The notes under the pieces: generated by a model
What the model saw: only the letters and a program-made list of their open reading frames with translations
Databases searched by the model: none
Told to the model about the DNA's origin: nothing
Part shown: piece by piece, positions 1 to 14,026 of the stretch
Numbering within the stretch: the first letter of the stretch is position 1
Layout of the letters: each line of letters opens with the position of its first letter
Translations under genes and position numbers: made by a program
Source of the DNA: Auanema rhodensis
Lineage: Eukaryota; Nematoda; Chromadorea; Rhabditida; Rhabditidae
Assembly (NCBI GenBank): GCA_964057225.1
Contig: OZ059899.1
Coordinates: 14,268,501 to 14,332,500, forward strand
Length of the DNA stretch: 64,000 nt
Reading direction: 5' to 3'

Positions 1-2418
1 CTTCATGATTTTTGTGCTCATTTTTGGACTTTGGCATTCAGGAACAAAAGTTTTATTCATTTTCTCTTTATTCTTTCTTCATCGCTCTCTTAATGCGTTT
101 TTCTCTCAATTTTCTCTCATTCTCTTTGGATATATATATATATATATATATAGATATATGTGTATGTATGTATATGTGTGTTGTAGAATTTCTTTTTTCT
201 TTTTATAATTTCAATTTGCTCACTTTCTCTTTCTCTATCTCTTTATCTTTTTCTCCGTTTCTTTCTCTCTCTCTTTCTCTGTATCTTTTTCTTCCTCTTT
301 TATACTTTTTCTCTCTATAAACGCTCTCTTTATACGCGTTTAGTGGATTTTTCTATTTCTTTTCTACTCTTGTAGAAACAGAAGAGAGAATAAAGTCAAA
401 GGGTTGATATACATAAAGAGAGATAGAGAGAACGAGAAAAGGAGAGAAATAAAAGTGGAAAGTAGTTGTTGTGAGAGACATCTGTCATATCATCAACCCA
501 TGAGTTCAATGCATAATTTGGCTTCAGCAGGCGATCATCTGCCATGTTGTTGAGCTTTTGACGACAACTTAGTCTTAACATCAACTTGGAAACAAAGTCA
601 TCGCCGGCTCCAAAGATTCGCTAGACTCATACCAACACACTATACATCCAAACATAGCAAAGTATACAGGGATTGAGATATCGAAAAAGTGAAGAGGGAA
701 TGAGAATAAGAGAAGACATCAGCTCTTAAAGAGTCAAAAGAAGTTGCCATACAAGAATAAACACGAAGAAAATCGTATAAGCAAAGGTCATGTTAACAGC
801 ATCTTCTAATGGAAAACTGGGATGGAGGATATGATGCTGCTTATCCTATATGTCTAAGCCGCATGTGAGCGAATGCATGAAGCATACTACGAAGAAGCAT
901 CAGAAGATTTTTCACATCCTTTCTCTTACCATTCTACTCATCTACTTCCACGCAAAAAAAAAGAGAATGAGAAATAGAGAGAGATTGCAAGATATATACA
1001 GAGAGAGATAGAGAGTGAGAAAGAGAGTAACAAGAATATGAAGAAGTGTGGAAAAGGCTGCTTGTCATTGTCGTCTATTCCATCAGCTAGCATACTCACA
1101 CTGTGCTTAGATCTCTTGTTTAGCTTATTGCCATATATTGTCGTTCGCGTATTCATCTTGAGCATCAACTTGTAGTTGTCTTATCCTTCTTAGGAATATT
1201 CTTCATGTACGTCAGTCTCTTAGCATTTACCACCTCATGTCATTCGGTAGCGTCGAAGTACGACGTCAACGTATTCTCTTCACTATCAGCATCACCAAAA
1301 AATGACATGTAGATCTTGATACATATGTACATAAATATCTAAGATGATGTAATTTTTTTGAAACAAAAAACTTTTTTCCTGAAACTTTTCTCTTCCTACT
1401 AGTCTATTCTATGTTCAGTTTACGCTTCCTTTTTCCCTATATCTTTAGCATCTTTCCCATATTTAATATAATAGATTCAGATGAGCAATGTATGTAGACG
1501 TAGAAAGAAGAAGAAGATTCTGAATTGTTTCTTCTACGTTGTAGTCTATATAATAGACTCCATCTTCTTTATCAGCATAGCCATCATGATCTGATTAAAG
1601 AAAAAAGAGAAAAGAAAAGAGAATATTCTATTGAAATGTTTCAAATTAACTCTTTTTTGTTTTGAAATATATATATTAAAAGAGAATATTTCTCTTTTTC
1701 TTTCACTAAATCTATATTATTAATGCTTTTTCTCAAGCTTAAACTTAAGCTGATTTCCGCTTTTATCAAAAGATGCTGGTATATCTGTATAGCAAGTGCA
1801 TCCATCGGGGTCTCTGCACTACTTCAGGGTACATCAAATTCTTTTCTCTCTTTCTATATTTCTCTCTCTTAACATATATATAGACCTTAGTATTTCTCTA
1901 TGTTCCTAGTTTATTCCTGTCACTCTGTCTCTTTTCTCTTTTTTCGTCAAAATTTGAAAAAAAAATTAAAAATCTAATTATACGATAAAAGACCGCAATT
2001 TATGATGCTTTTCGTGAATGACTTCAGGAGCAAAGGATTCGAAAATGATTTCGTTCTGCTCTCCTTCGTCTTTCCTCTCATCAGCAACAACTGATTTTTT
2101 CTTCTTCTTCTTCTTTTTTGGTCAGAGCCTGAATCAGGTTTCTTCTTTTCAATTACATCATCGAGTACATATAGTATTCTTTCTGTTCATTTTACTTCAT
2201 CTTCAGCGATGAACTAAAGATCTGACACATGAAATTCCTGAATAATAGCTTCATGTCACTTCGTCTTATCTGAATCTTCACACATACATACACATATTCC
2301 ATACATACATATGCACATATACATATGTCTTCTGTTTCCATAATCCAATGTTTGATCTGTTCGTTCATATAATCATAACTATATACATGTTATGGTTAAC
2401 TATATGCGCAATCCATAG
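1..2418. other. Low-complexity non-coding DNA left of the first channel exon
   Basis: No recognisable gene is visible. Plus-strand CT-rich stretches at about 200-330, a (TA)n run at 131-152 and GA-rich stretches at 395-450 and 970-1030 dominate. Because pyrimidines are mostly on the plus strand, as in the rest of the channel gene's introns, this may be intron of the ERG channel gene continuing from beyond the left edge. Two minus-strand open stretches (396-584 and 938-1168) both start with Met-Met-Leu and are moderately polar, but they have no recognised homology and dissolve into CT-repeat translation. Confidence 0.5.
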
Positions 2419-2634
2419 AGTCGTCGTCTGTTATCACCGGTTACACCCAGCTCCACGACGACAACAACATACACAGCTGGACCGGCCAACGTGACCGTCA
2501 GTACGCCGACGTCTTTGACGTCAATGGCAGCTAACAGGCGTTCAGCGACTGCTAGTCGCCGCGCCAGCGCCTTTGTCCGCCGCGTCTCAATGGCGATACC
2601 AACACTGTCCGGTGATCCGGTACCATTTTCTAAG
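2419..2634 (+). CDS. Probable N-terminal-linker exon of the ERG-type K+ channel
   Basis: A GC-richer 72-codon stretch stands out from its AT-rich surroundings. It opens after an acceptor-like CCATAG and ends in VPFSK followed by GCAAGT, so the donor would be the rare GC type. Both ends are phase 0, which matches the phase-0 start of the recognised channel exon at 15420. The peptide is rich in Ser, Thr and Arg, with two clusters (ASRRASAF, VRRVS) like basic/serine phosphorylation sites, as expected of the poorly conserved cytoplasmic linker between the PAS domain and S1 in ERG channels. An internal Met (MAANRR) at 2524 could alternatively start a short isoform. No specific homology is recognised in the exon itself. 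Membership of the channel gene rests on strand, phase and composition, and it could belong to another gene. Confidence 0.5.
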
Positions 2635-3481
2635 GCAAGTTTAAGATAAGCTGAGAAACTGAACGAGATATAACGATATAGTACATAATATAATGAAAGA
2701 AAATACTAAATACTACTGATATTAGATGCAATGATTGTACTTGGCTGAAGTTCGTGAAGCTGAAGCTTATCTATGATGGACCTCATCACAATCTTTCACT
2801 TGATATTTGCTTCTTTTCCCATTTTTTCCTATATTTATTCGAATTTTTCATATTTTGTAAACATAAAAATTAAATTATCATTCGTTGAGAACAAATATTT
2901 TTAATATTTTTTTTCAAATAAATCAAAATATAATTCTAATTATACTTCTATTTCTATTACTATATCTACTACTATTGCTACTACTACTACTATACCTACT
3001 ACTATTATTATTACTACTGATTCAGCTGCTTTTTCATCAAAAAAAAAATTGATTATTTTACAATATTTTGAAAATACATGAGAGAATAGCTAGATTAGGA
3101 AATGTAAATGAAAAATGTAAAAAATATTTTAAAAAAATGTCAAAATGTACGGAGATATGGTTGTGGTAGAGATGGTGGTGAAGGGAGAAGAGCACTGAGT
3201 AGAAGTGAAGCACGTTGTAAGGAGAGGCAGAAGCTAAGATTCTATCGCTCCACACAAGCCTTTATCATGTTACTGCTCAGAATAAATTAGAAGAAATATA
3301 CATATAAATATTTGAATATACTAACTATATTATATATATTTTATTATTATTATTATTATTATTATAAATAAATGAGGACAATCAGCTTTCTCTTGTCTCT
3401 TGTCTCATATTGTGAAATTTGAATCTTCATGTTATTTCGATTAGCATTTCTACTTATTTTCTTATAAATATTATATTTTAT

Positions 3482-3515
<34 letters not shown>

Positions 3516-4616
3516 TATCTCTCTCTCTTTTCAACTCATCATCTCCCTCTCATCTTCCTTCAGCATTCTTATCCTTACCCACTTTTCCCTTCGATTTCCC
3601 TCCCCCTCATTAATCATAATCTGTCTTCTAACATCCCATGAAACAAATCTCAACGACAGCTTCTCAATTTCATAAGCTAATTGTTGAAAATTGAATTTAC
3701 CATCATCTTATTCCATTGAAGCTTTATCGTTCATGTTCCTAAGAATATTCCGATTTAAGCTATTTAACTCTCAATTCATGGCATCACCATGATCTAGTGT
3801 CACAATGATGAACCTATTTCTTTGTGTGCTTCTTTCTCGATCCCTTTTCGTTTAATTTTCTATTCTAACACAGCCTTCAAGCCTTGGTAGCTTTTGTTTA
3901 CGCAGTCGATAATGGCTATTCCTACCTTGTTGCTCATGCATATATCCTTTCCATCTCTATCTCTTTTACTCGTTCTATCTCCCTCTATCTCTCTCTCTCT
4001 CTCTCCCTCTCTCTCTATTTCCCCCTCTCTTTTACCATCTTTTCACCTTCGTTTACTAGGAAAATTTTCAAACTTAAATGAGTGCAAAAGCGAAATCCAA
4101 AAGAAATGCAACTTTATAGTTTCACCTTTCGATCAAATTTCAATTTTCCTTTCTTACCTCCTATTCACACATGAAAACACATTCATTTATACTATATATA
4201 TATAAATTTAAATTTATAACTATATACGTATATCATTGAATTAGCATAACGTGAGCTTTTCACGTGTCACGTAATAACTTTTATTTTATTTTCATAACTT
4301 ATACTGTTGCGAACGGTTGTTTCTTTTGGTGACTTCTGCTGCCATTGTTGCTGCTGCTATTGCTTGAACTGTCTCAACTTTCATCAGTTTCAACAATATT
4401 TTTTCAAGAAAAGAAAACAGTTTTCAAGCTCATTTCATTGTTTTTCATATATAAGTTTGTTTATTTTTCTTTTTAAAATTATTTTAATTATATAATTATC
4501 ATAATTAAAACAAAGGTCACTATGTTAATGCCTTCATATGTGTTTAGTAGCTATTACATTCGGCTATTTCTGTGAAACATTTACGACGAACTTGAAAAGT
4601 TTCTTTACGAGCAACA

Positions 4617-4620
<4 letters not shown>

Positions 4621-4664
<44 letters not shown>
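4621..4664 (+). repeat. (CT)22 microsatellite
   Basis: An uninterrupted CT array in the long channel intron; pyrimidine on the gene's sense strand. Confidence 0.98.
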
Positions 4665-4667
<3 letters not shown>

Positions 4668-5543
4668 CACATCGGTTTGAAGAATTATTTCTTCTTTTTG
4701 CGCTTCATTTTTTATTTTCATTTGTTTCTTCATTGCAATTTCTGCCTCTGCTATTGCTATTTGAAAATTAAAATAATCGTCTCTTCATTGCCAGGTTCAT
4801 TTCATGTTTTTCTCCCAGAAAATTGTTTTCATTTTTCAATTCTTCTAATCGGTTTAGACTCTCCGGCATTTTTTGTATCTAAAGCTATGCTGTTGATTTG
4901 AAAGCATACACAAGATTTCTTCAATTTCCTCTGAAACTTCCTGTAAAAAAAATTAGAAAAAAAAGCTTTTTATATTATGGATTGAGAGAAGAAGAAGAAG
5001 ACATTTTTTTCTTATTTTTTTTTTTTTGAAATATTAAGATACAAATAAAGGAAGAGAGTAAAAGAGATCTCAGCCAATCTCAACTCTCAAAAATGAAAAG
5101 ATATTCTTTCTCACATATCCACAAGAAAAGGAGATAAAGAGAGAGCCCGAGAGAAAGAGAGAGATAGAGAAATAGAAAAAGAATTAACTAACTTAAGCAC
5201 CATATGCAAAATCATGGCTGCCAATCTATTTTCATGGTAACTAACTGTTTTCTTGCCCTTAATTTTCGTGCAGATTACATCTGCTGCACCTGCTTAACAA
5301 TGAATTTTTAAAAAATTTGAATAAAAATGCTGTTAAAGCTTATGCAGATAGGTTTATCTCGTAAATTGGAAGTATATAGGAAGCAAGAAATTACTTTCCT
5401 CTCTTAGTAATATGTTGATTCTAAGAGAAGACTGAAGACTAACGAAAGAAGCTGATGCAAAAGCTTCATAATGCTTTTCAAGATCAAACGGGAAATTTTT
5501 TTTTGGTTTGAGAGCATCTTAGTTACTTCTTCCTTTTTCGCAG

Positions 5544-5584
5544 GAGATGAACGCATGATAGACGAAAACATGACACTGAAAAAG
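5544..5584 (+). CDS. Candidate alternative first exon for a PAS-less channel isoform
   Basis: A good acceptor (TTTTTCGCAG) is followed by 11 bases and a Met codon, then MIDENMTLKK and a GTTTCC donor in phase 0. Joined to the exon at 15420 it would read [18 protein letters not shown]. This resembles the segment ending NVTEKVTQ that precedes VLSLGADV in vertebrate ERG channels. An acceptor just upstream of an ATG is also what a spliced-leader addition site looks like in nematodes. The match is short, so this is inference only. Confidence 0.3.
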
Positions 5585-5918
5585 GTTTCCGTTGGCAGGC
5601 ATCTGATCTCTTCTTACCTTCTTAAGAAAATGATGGGTGTTGGACGGCTACGAAGATTGATGTAACATGCATTTAACAAGCTGTTCAAGTTCCCACGCCT
5701 GACCACTCTCATATACTACCATTCTGAGTCATCTTACCAATCATGCGCAGCTTCATTGTGAGCATTATCACTTCTAACAACTTTACACTTTGTATTTTCT
5801 CTTGCTTACTTGTTTTTACTTTTCTCTAAATCGATGTATCTTCACCCTATTTGGCATCCAGCATTATTTATCGTTTGTTCAACTCTATTTCATTTTTTTC
5901 TCTTACCTTCCAACAGCA

Positions 5919-5952
<34 letters not shown>

Positions 5953-8900
5953 CTTCTCTCTCTATCTCTTTATACTCTTTTTATTCTCTTTCTTTACCAA
6001 TCTTGGAAGATACATGTTGACACCAATATCAGGCTACATATGCACAGAGCTTGATGCAATTCACTTCTTCAACTAACACGGTAGTTGTTGTTTGATACGT
6101 TTTCCAATGTTTTCCAAACAACACAGTTTCTTCAGATTTCATCGATTTATTATACTTTTTCTTCTCCTTATTTACAATTTTTTGTTCAAAATATTAATTT
6201 CACAAGGGAATATCACTAACGCTACCAGCATTACCTTTTCTTTTTCCTCCACCGCTCCCTTCCTCTACTTCCACTGCTCCTCCTTCCTCAACTCCTCCTT
6301 CTGCTCCTCTTTATCTTCTTCCTCTCCACCACCTCCATTTTGTCATCGAAATCGGCTTTAAGAACGAAATTATAAATTGAACAAAATCAAAAACAGAATT
6401 TTTCATATAAGAACTGTATTATTAGTTTTAACTATTACATATAGTATAGTATATTATTCGTCATTCTCTATCCAATTATCTTTCGTTTTTCGGTTTTCGT
6501 CTTTATTTTATTTTCTCTTCTAAAATATTTTATTTTATAATAAGGTTTATATACTTTCTATTCACAATTCCATCACCCTCTGGCAGTTTGAGGTAAGAAA
6601 TTCGAGATTTCCTTCCTCTTCTCTGCCACAAACCCACCGATTTTCCTCTCTCTTTGTTCCTTCTTCTGACCGTTTCCTTCTAATTTCTCTCCTTTCTATG
6701 TCATAAAGACAAATTACCGATCATTTTCATATAGTTAGTGTCATGAATTTCAAATATTCCCAACTATATGGATATAAATGGAAATTTAAAACTAACTATG
6801 AGTGAAAAGTAGTTTGTAGGGAGTATGCTTCTGTCACCTGCCGTGAGATTTTCAAGAAAATTGCCGAGTAGAGCTACCAGAAAAAGAAAAACAGGTGTAA
6901 TTATAAAGGAAAAACTGATGTGAAGCTAGTTATCAAGCTATTTTGTAAAAGAGAAGCAAATTCTCTCTCTTCATGTCCTTCATTTTGGTCGCTCTTGCAT
7001 GGAGCTTAACGCTGTATCAGTATAGCGGAACAATGCTCTTGTAGTCTTTTATCTCCTTCTCACTTATAACCTTAAATCATAACATATTCAGTAATTATAA
7101 TTAATTATATAACTTTATATGTAAATTTTTTATTTTATTTGTTGTTGTCAGCCATGTTCATGTGCTCTAAACAAGCTTCTCCATCTCGATTGCCCCCTCC
7201 CGTCTCCCATCACATCCCTCTTCACACCCTGCAACACTAATCCAACAACATCAAGAAGTCAAAAAGAAATTGAAAAACAAAGCTATATTCTACAAGAATT
7301 ATTTGAACTTTCAAGTTGTTTAACAATTTTAAGATCAAAGACCCTGAATCTAACTTCAAAAATCTTTATATCCCTCTATCATTGCCGTACTCCTTCACAC
7401 CACCATGACTCCTTCTCTTTCTCTCTCTTGAGCCTTCTGATTACTAACCAAGCATACTTTCATTTCAACGTCTAAAGACTGTTCTCTCTCTTCATTTTAA
7501 AAGCCGAAAATAATAAAAATAAAAAACAATGCTGAGCATTGCGCGAACTACTGAATGAGGCACAAGATGACAAAGCTTTTATGCCTTTTAACATTCAAGT
7601 TTTGAAGAAAAAAATTGAGAAATTGAATTGAAGGACCAATCAGTATTATTATGAATAGCCAAGTCCATGATCTATTGAAGACAATCGCATGTTCTTATAA
7701 GGATTATTTTGTTTACACACAAAAACTCAATAAATGGTTTAAAGAGAGAAAGAGAGGGAGAGAGAGAAAGCGGGTAATATAAAGAGTTTCCGCCACAATC
7801 TCTTTTGGTTCTCCATCTCTCTGGTCCAGTTCCCTTGTTTCGTTTGATTGAAAATAAATTTTCTCATGATGTACTAAATGAAATGATTGATAACTTCGAA
7901 ATCAAACTTCTTCGTCTACATCGAACATCGAACATCTGAGTTTGGCCGAACGTTCGTTTCTGCTTGTTCTCGCGAACACATCAGAACATACTCTTTTTGA
8001 ACTAGATGAAATAATGTTTCCAATGTATTTTCTTTATATTTTTTTATAATATTATACTTGTATAGTTAAGTTGAAGCTTCGCTAACTATATATGATATAA
8101 AATAAACTTTTTTTTCCAAGTCATTCGATACAAACATAGATAGAAATCTAATCCTTTGACGCGTTTCCTCAGTTTACATTTCTGTTTATGGACCACATGA
8201 GCAGAAAAATAATTCAAACTGTCTCTTGGTCTCTCTATTTCTTTTCATTATATCTCCTTCTCTATCTATATTCGCCCCCTCCCCCCCCCTCTCTCTCTCT
8301 CTCTTTTCCTCACTTGCTCTCTTTATCTTCCGATCCTAGCCATTTTCTGTCCACCTCTCTGTGTTCCCATGTTCCGCCGACTAAAATCCTGAGTATTTTC
8401 CTCACACGTTTAGTCAACTTTCTTCATTTTATTTCGCCGTTTTACTATCCTTAAACTTCGTCACCAACTCTACAGAAAACAAGCACAACAATGCTGCAAT
8501 GTCACCAAGCTCAAACCAAACTTTGTTTTCCCGTCGGAAGAAAAGGAAAAATTTTTTTTCTTCTCCTCTTTGACTTTTTCGAGTAAAATGTATATATTGT
8601 GTCTTTTTGTGTCTTTTCATGGATCCATCTTCCCTAATTAGGATGAAGAAATGCGTATAATTAGCATGTTGTAGATAGACTCGAATTGTCATTTTTCTCA
8701 CGAAGATGTTGTAGCTTCTAATTCACCCTCCTCAGCTATCTAGCTAGCTCTGTCTAGGCAGCCAGCCCAGCTAGTAGGGGCGAGGCATGGCAGCCCTCAG
8801 AACATTAGTCCCAGCCTCCAGCAGTCTCAGCTTCAAGCTCAGCTATCTATCTATCGAAAACGAACTCATCCGTCTATTCGCATTCATTCAGTTCTCCTTC

Positions 8901-10759
8901 ACATCACTTTGTATTTTTTTTTAGGAAAAAAAAGGCAAAAAGAAACAACAAAAAGAAAAACATTTCTCCTATTTTCATTCAATTTTTTGAAATATTTTAA
9001 TTATTTCTAATTAATTTAATAAATTAGTTTAGTTTACATAATCAATTGATTATATTTAATTTACTATTTCTATCTCAATTTCACTCTTTTTTTCATTTGT
9101 TCACTCTCAAATTTATTTTTTAACATCTCAAAGAACTGCTTAGACTTTGAATTTGTGTCCCTCTTCTTCCTTCTCTTGCTTCGCAGCTTCTAACCCTTCT
9201 CAAGCTCATCTATCTCATCCTTCCTGCCATATGTTACACCGTCATAGCACATCATCTGTATGTCTTTCTGAGGCATCAGATGCATGAGCTTGAATCGTAA
9301 CTAAAGAGCAAATCCGTCTTGTCTCCCTGTTTTCTCTCACTCACTCTCTATCTTTCTCTTTAAAGAATCACAGAAACAGCAGCAGCATGAGCAACATTAG
9401 TAGCCGAAGCTGCCAACGAACTGAATCAGACTCTGAATGTAAATGAGAGCACCACGACACAGCTCTAGTCTCATAATTTTATTTCAAAAATTAGAAAAAA
9501 AAAGAAATTAAATAGATTGTATTCCAGATATTTTCCCAGCTCTTTCGATCACAATCATACAAAGATTCTGATATTCATATAGCTATCTTTAAAACTTTCC
9601 CCGAAAATTCGAGTAATTTTTATAATTTTCTTGCCAATCGGGGTAATTTAATCACCATAGTAACGAGATTAGATATATAACTATATGTATATCTAAGAAA
9701 TTAATAAAACAATTAAGATTTTTAATGGAAGAAAAAAAAGGAAAAAATAGTCAAAGTGAATAAACTATACCATATAAATACTTAAGAGAGATAAAGTAAA
9801 AGAGAGACGTAGAAAGAGAGAGAGAGAGAAAGAGAAACCCAAAATCACAAAAAGAAAAACATAACAATCACACACGAATCTGTTTATCTGCATATTTATA
9901 CTCAATATTATATATATATATACTATATAACTATATATTTATGCGTATATTTACCTCATATTCCTTTTCATATCTCTTTTTCTCCAATTTTTACTCGCCT
10001 ATCTTTCTTATATGGAACCTCAGAATAAGTTTTATAAGGAGGAAAACTAAGAGAAGGAGATACATATAGAGAGAGAAATCGAGACAGACAGTGAGAAAGC
10101 ATACTTTCACAAAGAATACTAAAGTCTGTTGCTGTCTCATCACACGTTCCTCAAGCTATTTGACACCATTTCCAATTTTTTCCTTTCTAAAGCAAAAGCA
10201 TTCGGCTATAGATATAGCTTACTAACCCTCGATTCTCGTAGCAATGCCCCCTGGCAGTCGTCCAACCGTTTCAAGTTTTATCTTTCAAATTATCAAACAT
10301 TTGTGCTTCCAGTCAATCGGCTAGATGCGTGATAACCTTCTCATAAAGCTTATTTTCATAGAGAAAAAGCACAAAATTAATTTATTTTTGTTTTTTTTCT
10401 TGTTTTTGAAACCAGAGAGAAGCAACTGAAGGGTAAGCAAAATGCGACCAAGCGCTAGACCAGATGAAAAGAGGAAATAGAGAAGGAGAAAGAAAGAGAG
10501 AGAGAGAATGTGGAGAACAAGAAGAGAAAGAGAGAAAATAGCTTGAATCAAGAGTAAAGAGATGAGGAAAGGGAAAAGAGTGTAAGGGCTGATAAGCAGA
10601 AACCAACAAAAAAAGCCAAAAAAGAACATTGCTTCATGTATACACAAGCAGCGAGCAACATAAAAAAATTTTGGCACTAAAAAAATAAATTTACATATCT
10701 GGTATAGACTAAGTGAAAAAATAAAATAAAAGATTAAGATAAAGAGAGATAGAATGAAA

Positions 10760-10809
<50 letters not shown>

Positions 10810-12170
10810 AACCAAAAAATGATTTTTACCTCGGCTTTTATGGCTCAGCAGGAGCTGTCATTCAGCCGGCACTGCTGCTACACGATTTTCAAGTTTCTGA
10901 ACAGTATATATAAAATGAAATATATTGAAAGCTGAAAACGTCGTCAGTCAGCTTTTATTATTTCTAAACACCTTGACTACTTTTTTTCCTTTTTTTCCTC
11001 ATAAATCATATGGTTTTCTGCTTTTTTGTGTTTTTCGTCTGTAGTATCGTATAACGCCTCAGGGCGTTTTATGCCTTAAGGAAATTATTTTGAACAACAT
11101 CAATTGCTCTTTCTCTCTTCTTTGCTTTCTTTTTTTTCTTTTCTATCTATCTTTCTCACAAATATACTATCATATACCTTTCTTGTAACTTTAACCTTTA
11201 TGTGTAAACTGGCCATGAGTTTCAGCTGATGTATCATGCTACTTCTTTGTTAGAAATCCTTTCTCTCTCTCTCTATCTCCCCCTCTCTCTTTCTCTTTCT
11301 CTTCCAATTTTCTATTCCCTCTCTTTCGGTCGTTATAGTGCTAAGGCATTTCGGAGCAGAATTTCGGACAAGCAAGTAATCCTGTCAGTTGAATAATGCT
11401 CGGCCATTTTCATGGTTTTTACGTTTTTCCTTAAAAGCTCAGTTGCGAACACCCAGCCCTCATTCTTCGCATCGTGCAGCAGCATTCAGAGAGAAGCAGC
11501 AGTAGCTGAAGTAGTGGTCTTCTCCACAAATTCTTCTTGTTCAACATATTATGTTTCATTTCAAATATACTATATACTATATCATATAGTTTATTTATAA
11601 TAAAATCAGTTTTTCTATATAATTTATGAAAAGTTTATTATATTGATGATCTCATCGATCATATATGCATACCCTGTCATCACATGAATATCCAAAAAAT
11701 AGGAAATCCGGTTAGACTTGAAATTCCGGAAAACAGACTTAGGGCTTCTTGCTGATTTGAACATTCACTACTTGTCCTCAGTTTATTTCTTACACCGTTA
11801 TAGCTTCTTTCGAGCATGAAGTCTGAAGTCTGAATTCTGCTTTCACGCTTCTCATGTTTCTCCTCGTTTACACTGCTCACTAACTGTTTTTCTTCATATT
11901 GAGTTTGATGATGAAGGTAGATGAAGCAATTTGACCGAAAAAGGTTTCGTTCCCTCGTTCTAGCTCTTTCTACCTCCTCCCCCTCCCTCTTTCTCTCTCT
12001 CGATCTTATTCAACCTACCTTTTACTCCTATAAATACACACTCTTTCACTCTGTCTTTGCTATCTTGTTAACTGTTTTCCTTGACAGCAAGTGCTCGTTA
12101 AGGTAAACCGAGCTTGTTCAGCTAGAAAGCGTCAAAGAGAACTAAGAGGGAAAACGAGAGATTACATACA

Positions 12171-12386
12171 ATGCCTTTGAACAGGCTGCTCTGCTGGGAC
12201 ACCAAAGGATCGATGACGTGCTTGTCCATAATCATATTAGGCCTTCTGTCTTCCGAGCTCTTTACACTGCTGGACGAACTAATTCTCTTTTCTTTTTCTC
12301 CTCTATCTGCTTCCAATCTCCAGAGCACTCTGGCGATCTGTTCTAGCTATTCCGCTTCCCCTCTCATGGTCCCTGTTGTGGTGTGC
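12171..12386. other. Coding-like island, strand undecided
   Basis: A segment of balanced composition, open in at least two plus frames and one minus frame. The minus frame reads as a polar peptide (for example SSEDRRPNMIMDKHV) between an acceptor-like ...CTAGAACAG near 12340 and a GTATGT donor near 12172. A plus frame contains AALLGHQRIDDVLVHNHIRP. Neither has recognised homology. It may be an alternative exon of the channel gene or a piece of an antisense transcript. Confidence 0.2.
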
Positions 12387-13936
12387 TGATCACCAGTAAC
12401 GAGTCATCAGACGCATACCACGACTAGTTAGCTTTCACTTCAGCCGTGCAGCTTTATCATTAACACTAGTAGTTATGATACTGCTGTAATCAGTATCGTT
12501 GATCGGCGACAAAGCAATGAACTATTGGAAAGCTTATTTTTCCATTTTCTCTCCTTCGTTGAGCTGCCCCTTGTACATGCTTCATCCAGAGAATGCGAGA
12601 TATTATCAGACTCTGATATAATTTCTTTGGCATTTTGGACTCACTGGGACTGAGCCACATGTTTCGAGCATTTCCTTCAACTTCTTCGAATTCATTTTAG
12701 TTTTTCATTTTTTGCTTATTCTTTCTCTCTCTCTCTTTCAGTTCTTCTATCTCCCTCCTTCTCACACACTCTCTCTATTCTTTTCACTGAAACTCTCACT
12801 GTCTCTTCTTATTCTTTTTTTGCTTCTTGTCAAAGACTGATCTGCATAACGATGTGAGTTGTTTTGCGTGTTGCCATCTACGAGCTCAAGACCCCGACGA
12901 CGACTGCTCGTCAATATCGTGAGCAAGATCCTTTCTCACCCTTATATGGCTTTCTAGCATGAAGTTAATTGCTTAACCGAAAGATAGAAGTAGATTTTTT
13001 TCTTTGAAATTTGTAGCTTTTCCCTCTCTTTCTCTCTCTTACACACACACACTCTCTCTCTTACTCTCTCACACGCACACACATTGTTAATACAATCTCT
13101 ACGCTTTTCCTTTTTCACATCTTCTTACAATGGTAATACTTGTTCTACTACTTCAAGTTTTGGTATAGCTATACGCACTGTCTTCATCGTTCTCCTTCCA
13201 TTTCTATCTCTCTTTCTTTCCATCTCTCTAGTTTTACCTCTCTTTATCTCTCTTCTTCTCTTTCTTTTTCACTCGCTTAACTTCTCACTCTCTCTTATTC
13301 TACCTCACTCTCTTCTAATTTTTTTCGTTATTCGTCATTTTTGTTTTTTTCCCATTTGTTCTCTTCTCTTATTCAAAGTTTTATTTTAATTTTAATCAAG
13401 TCAGATTTTGGTTAGCAATTCCTCATTTTGTTTGCAGCCATTTAGCGGAAACTGCTAAAATTGTCTTCACTACTTCATTATAATCCCCTTCACAGTTTGA
13501 CTTATTCTTCTTAATGATATGTCACATTATTCTTTTCCTAAAGAACATCAAGCTTTTTCATCATCTTGTTCCTTTTCTCTCTTTCAAAAAAAAATGCAAA
13601 AGATGTAGATGATTACACACAGTCAATAGGTTGGCTGTGTGTGTGTTGGAATAGGAGGGTGGAGGGTAGAAGAAGAGAGATGAAGCAAAAAATGAGGATA
13701 GGAGAGGTTGAGAGAGAAAGAAAGAAAGAAAGAAAGAGAGTGAAATTTCGAATACATTATTGGCTTCTAGTACTGCCCATATTAAAGGACATTCCAACTG
13801 TCTGTCTTAAACGTCGTCGTTTTTGTGGAAAATTATCAAAATTTCCACTTACGTCTATCCTGTATGTCATCTAAGTTATCTTATGTTTTTCACTTTAAAC
13901 TACAACTTATACTATTACTACTTCTTCTTCTGCAAG

Positions 13937-14026
13937 CAAACACCATATGAGTCTGTTGATATGTATGCTATTGATGTAGCATTACAAGCTTATGCTGCTG
14001 TTACTGAGGCTGATGCCGCATTTAGA
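13937..14026 (+). CDS. Unidentified coding-like exon in the channel gene's long intron
   Basis: Thirty codons lie between an AG acceptor (TTCTGCAAG) and a good GTGAGA donor, with phase 0 at both ends. That phase would fit between the exon at 2419 and the one at 15420. The peptide is acidic and alanine-rich (VDMYAIDVALQAYAAVTEA) and could be helical. I do not recognise it. It may be an alternative linker exon of the channel or part of a nested gene. Confidence 0.3.

Noticed and set aside
396-1168. Two minus-strand frames both starting MML and containing a D-D motif, suspected internal duplication
   Set aside because: Only a few residues align, the DNA around them is not similar and they run into CT-repeat translation.
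2612-2640. About 20 of 22 bases match between CGGTACCATTTTCTAAGGCA at 2616 and a sequence at 60702-60727, both reading VPFSK
   Set aside because: With two mismatches in 22 bases, one such pair is expected by chance in a 64-kb window, and the flanks do not align.
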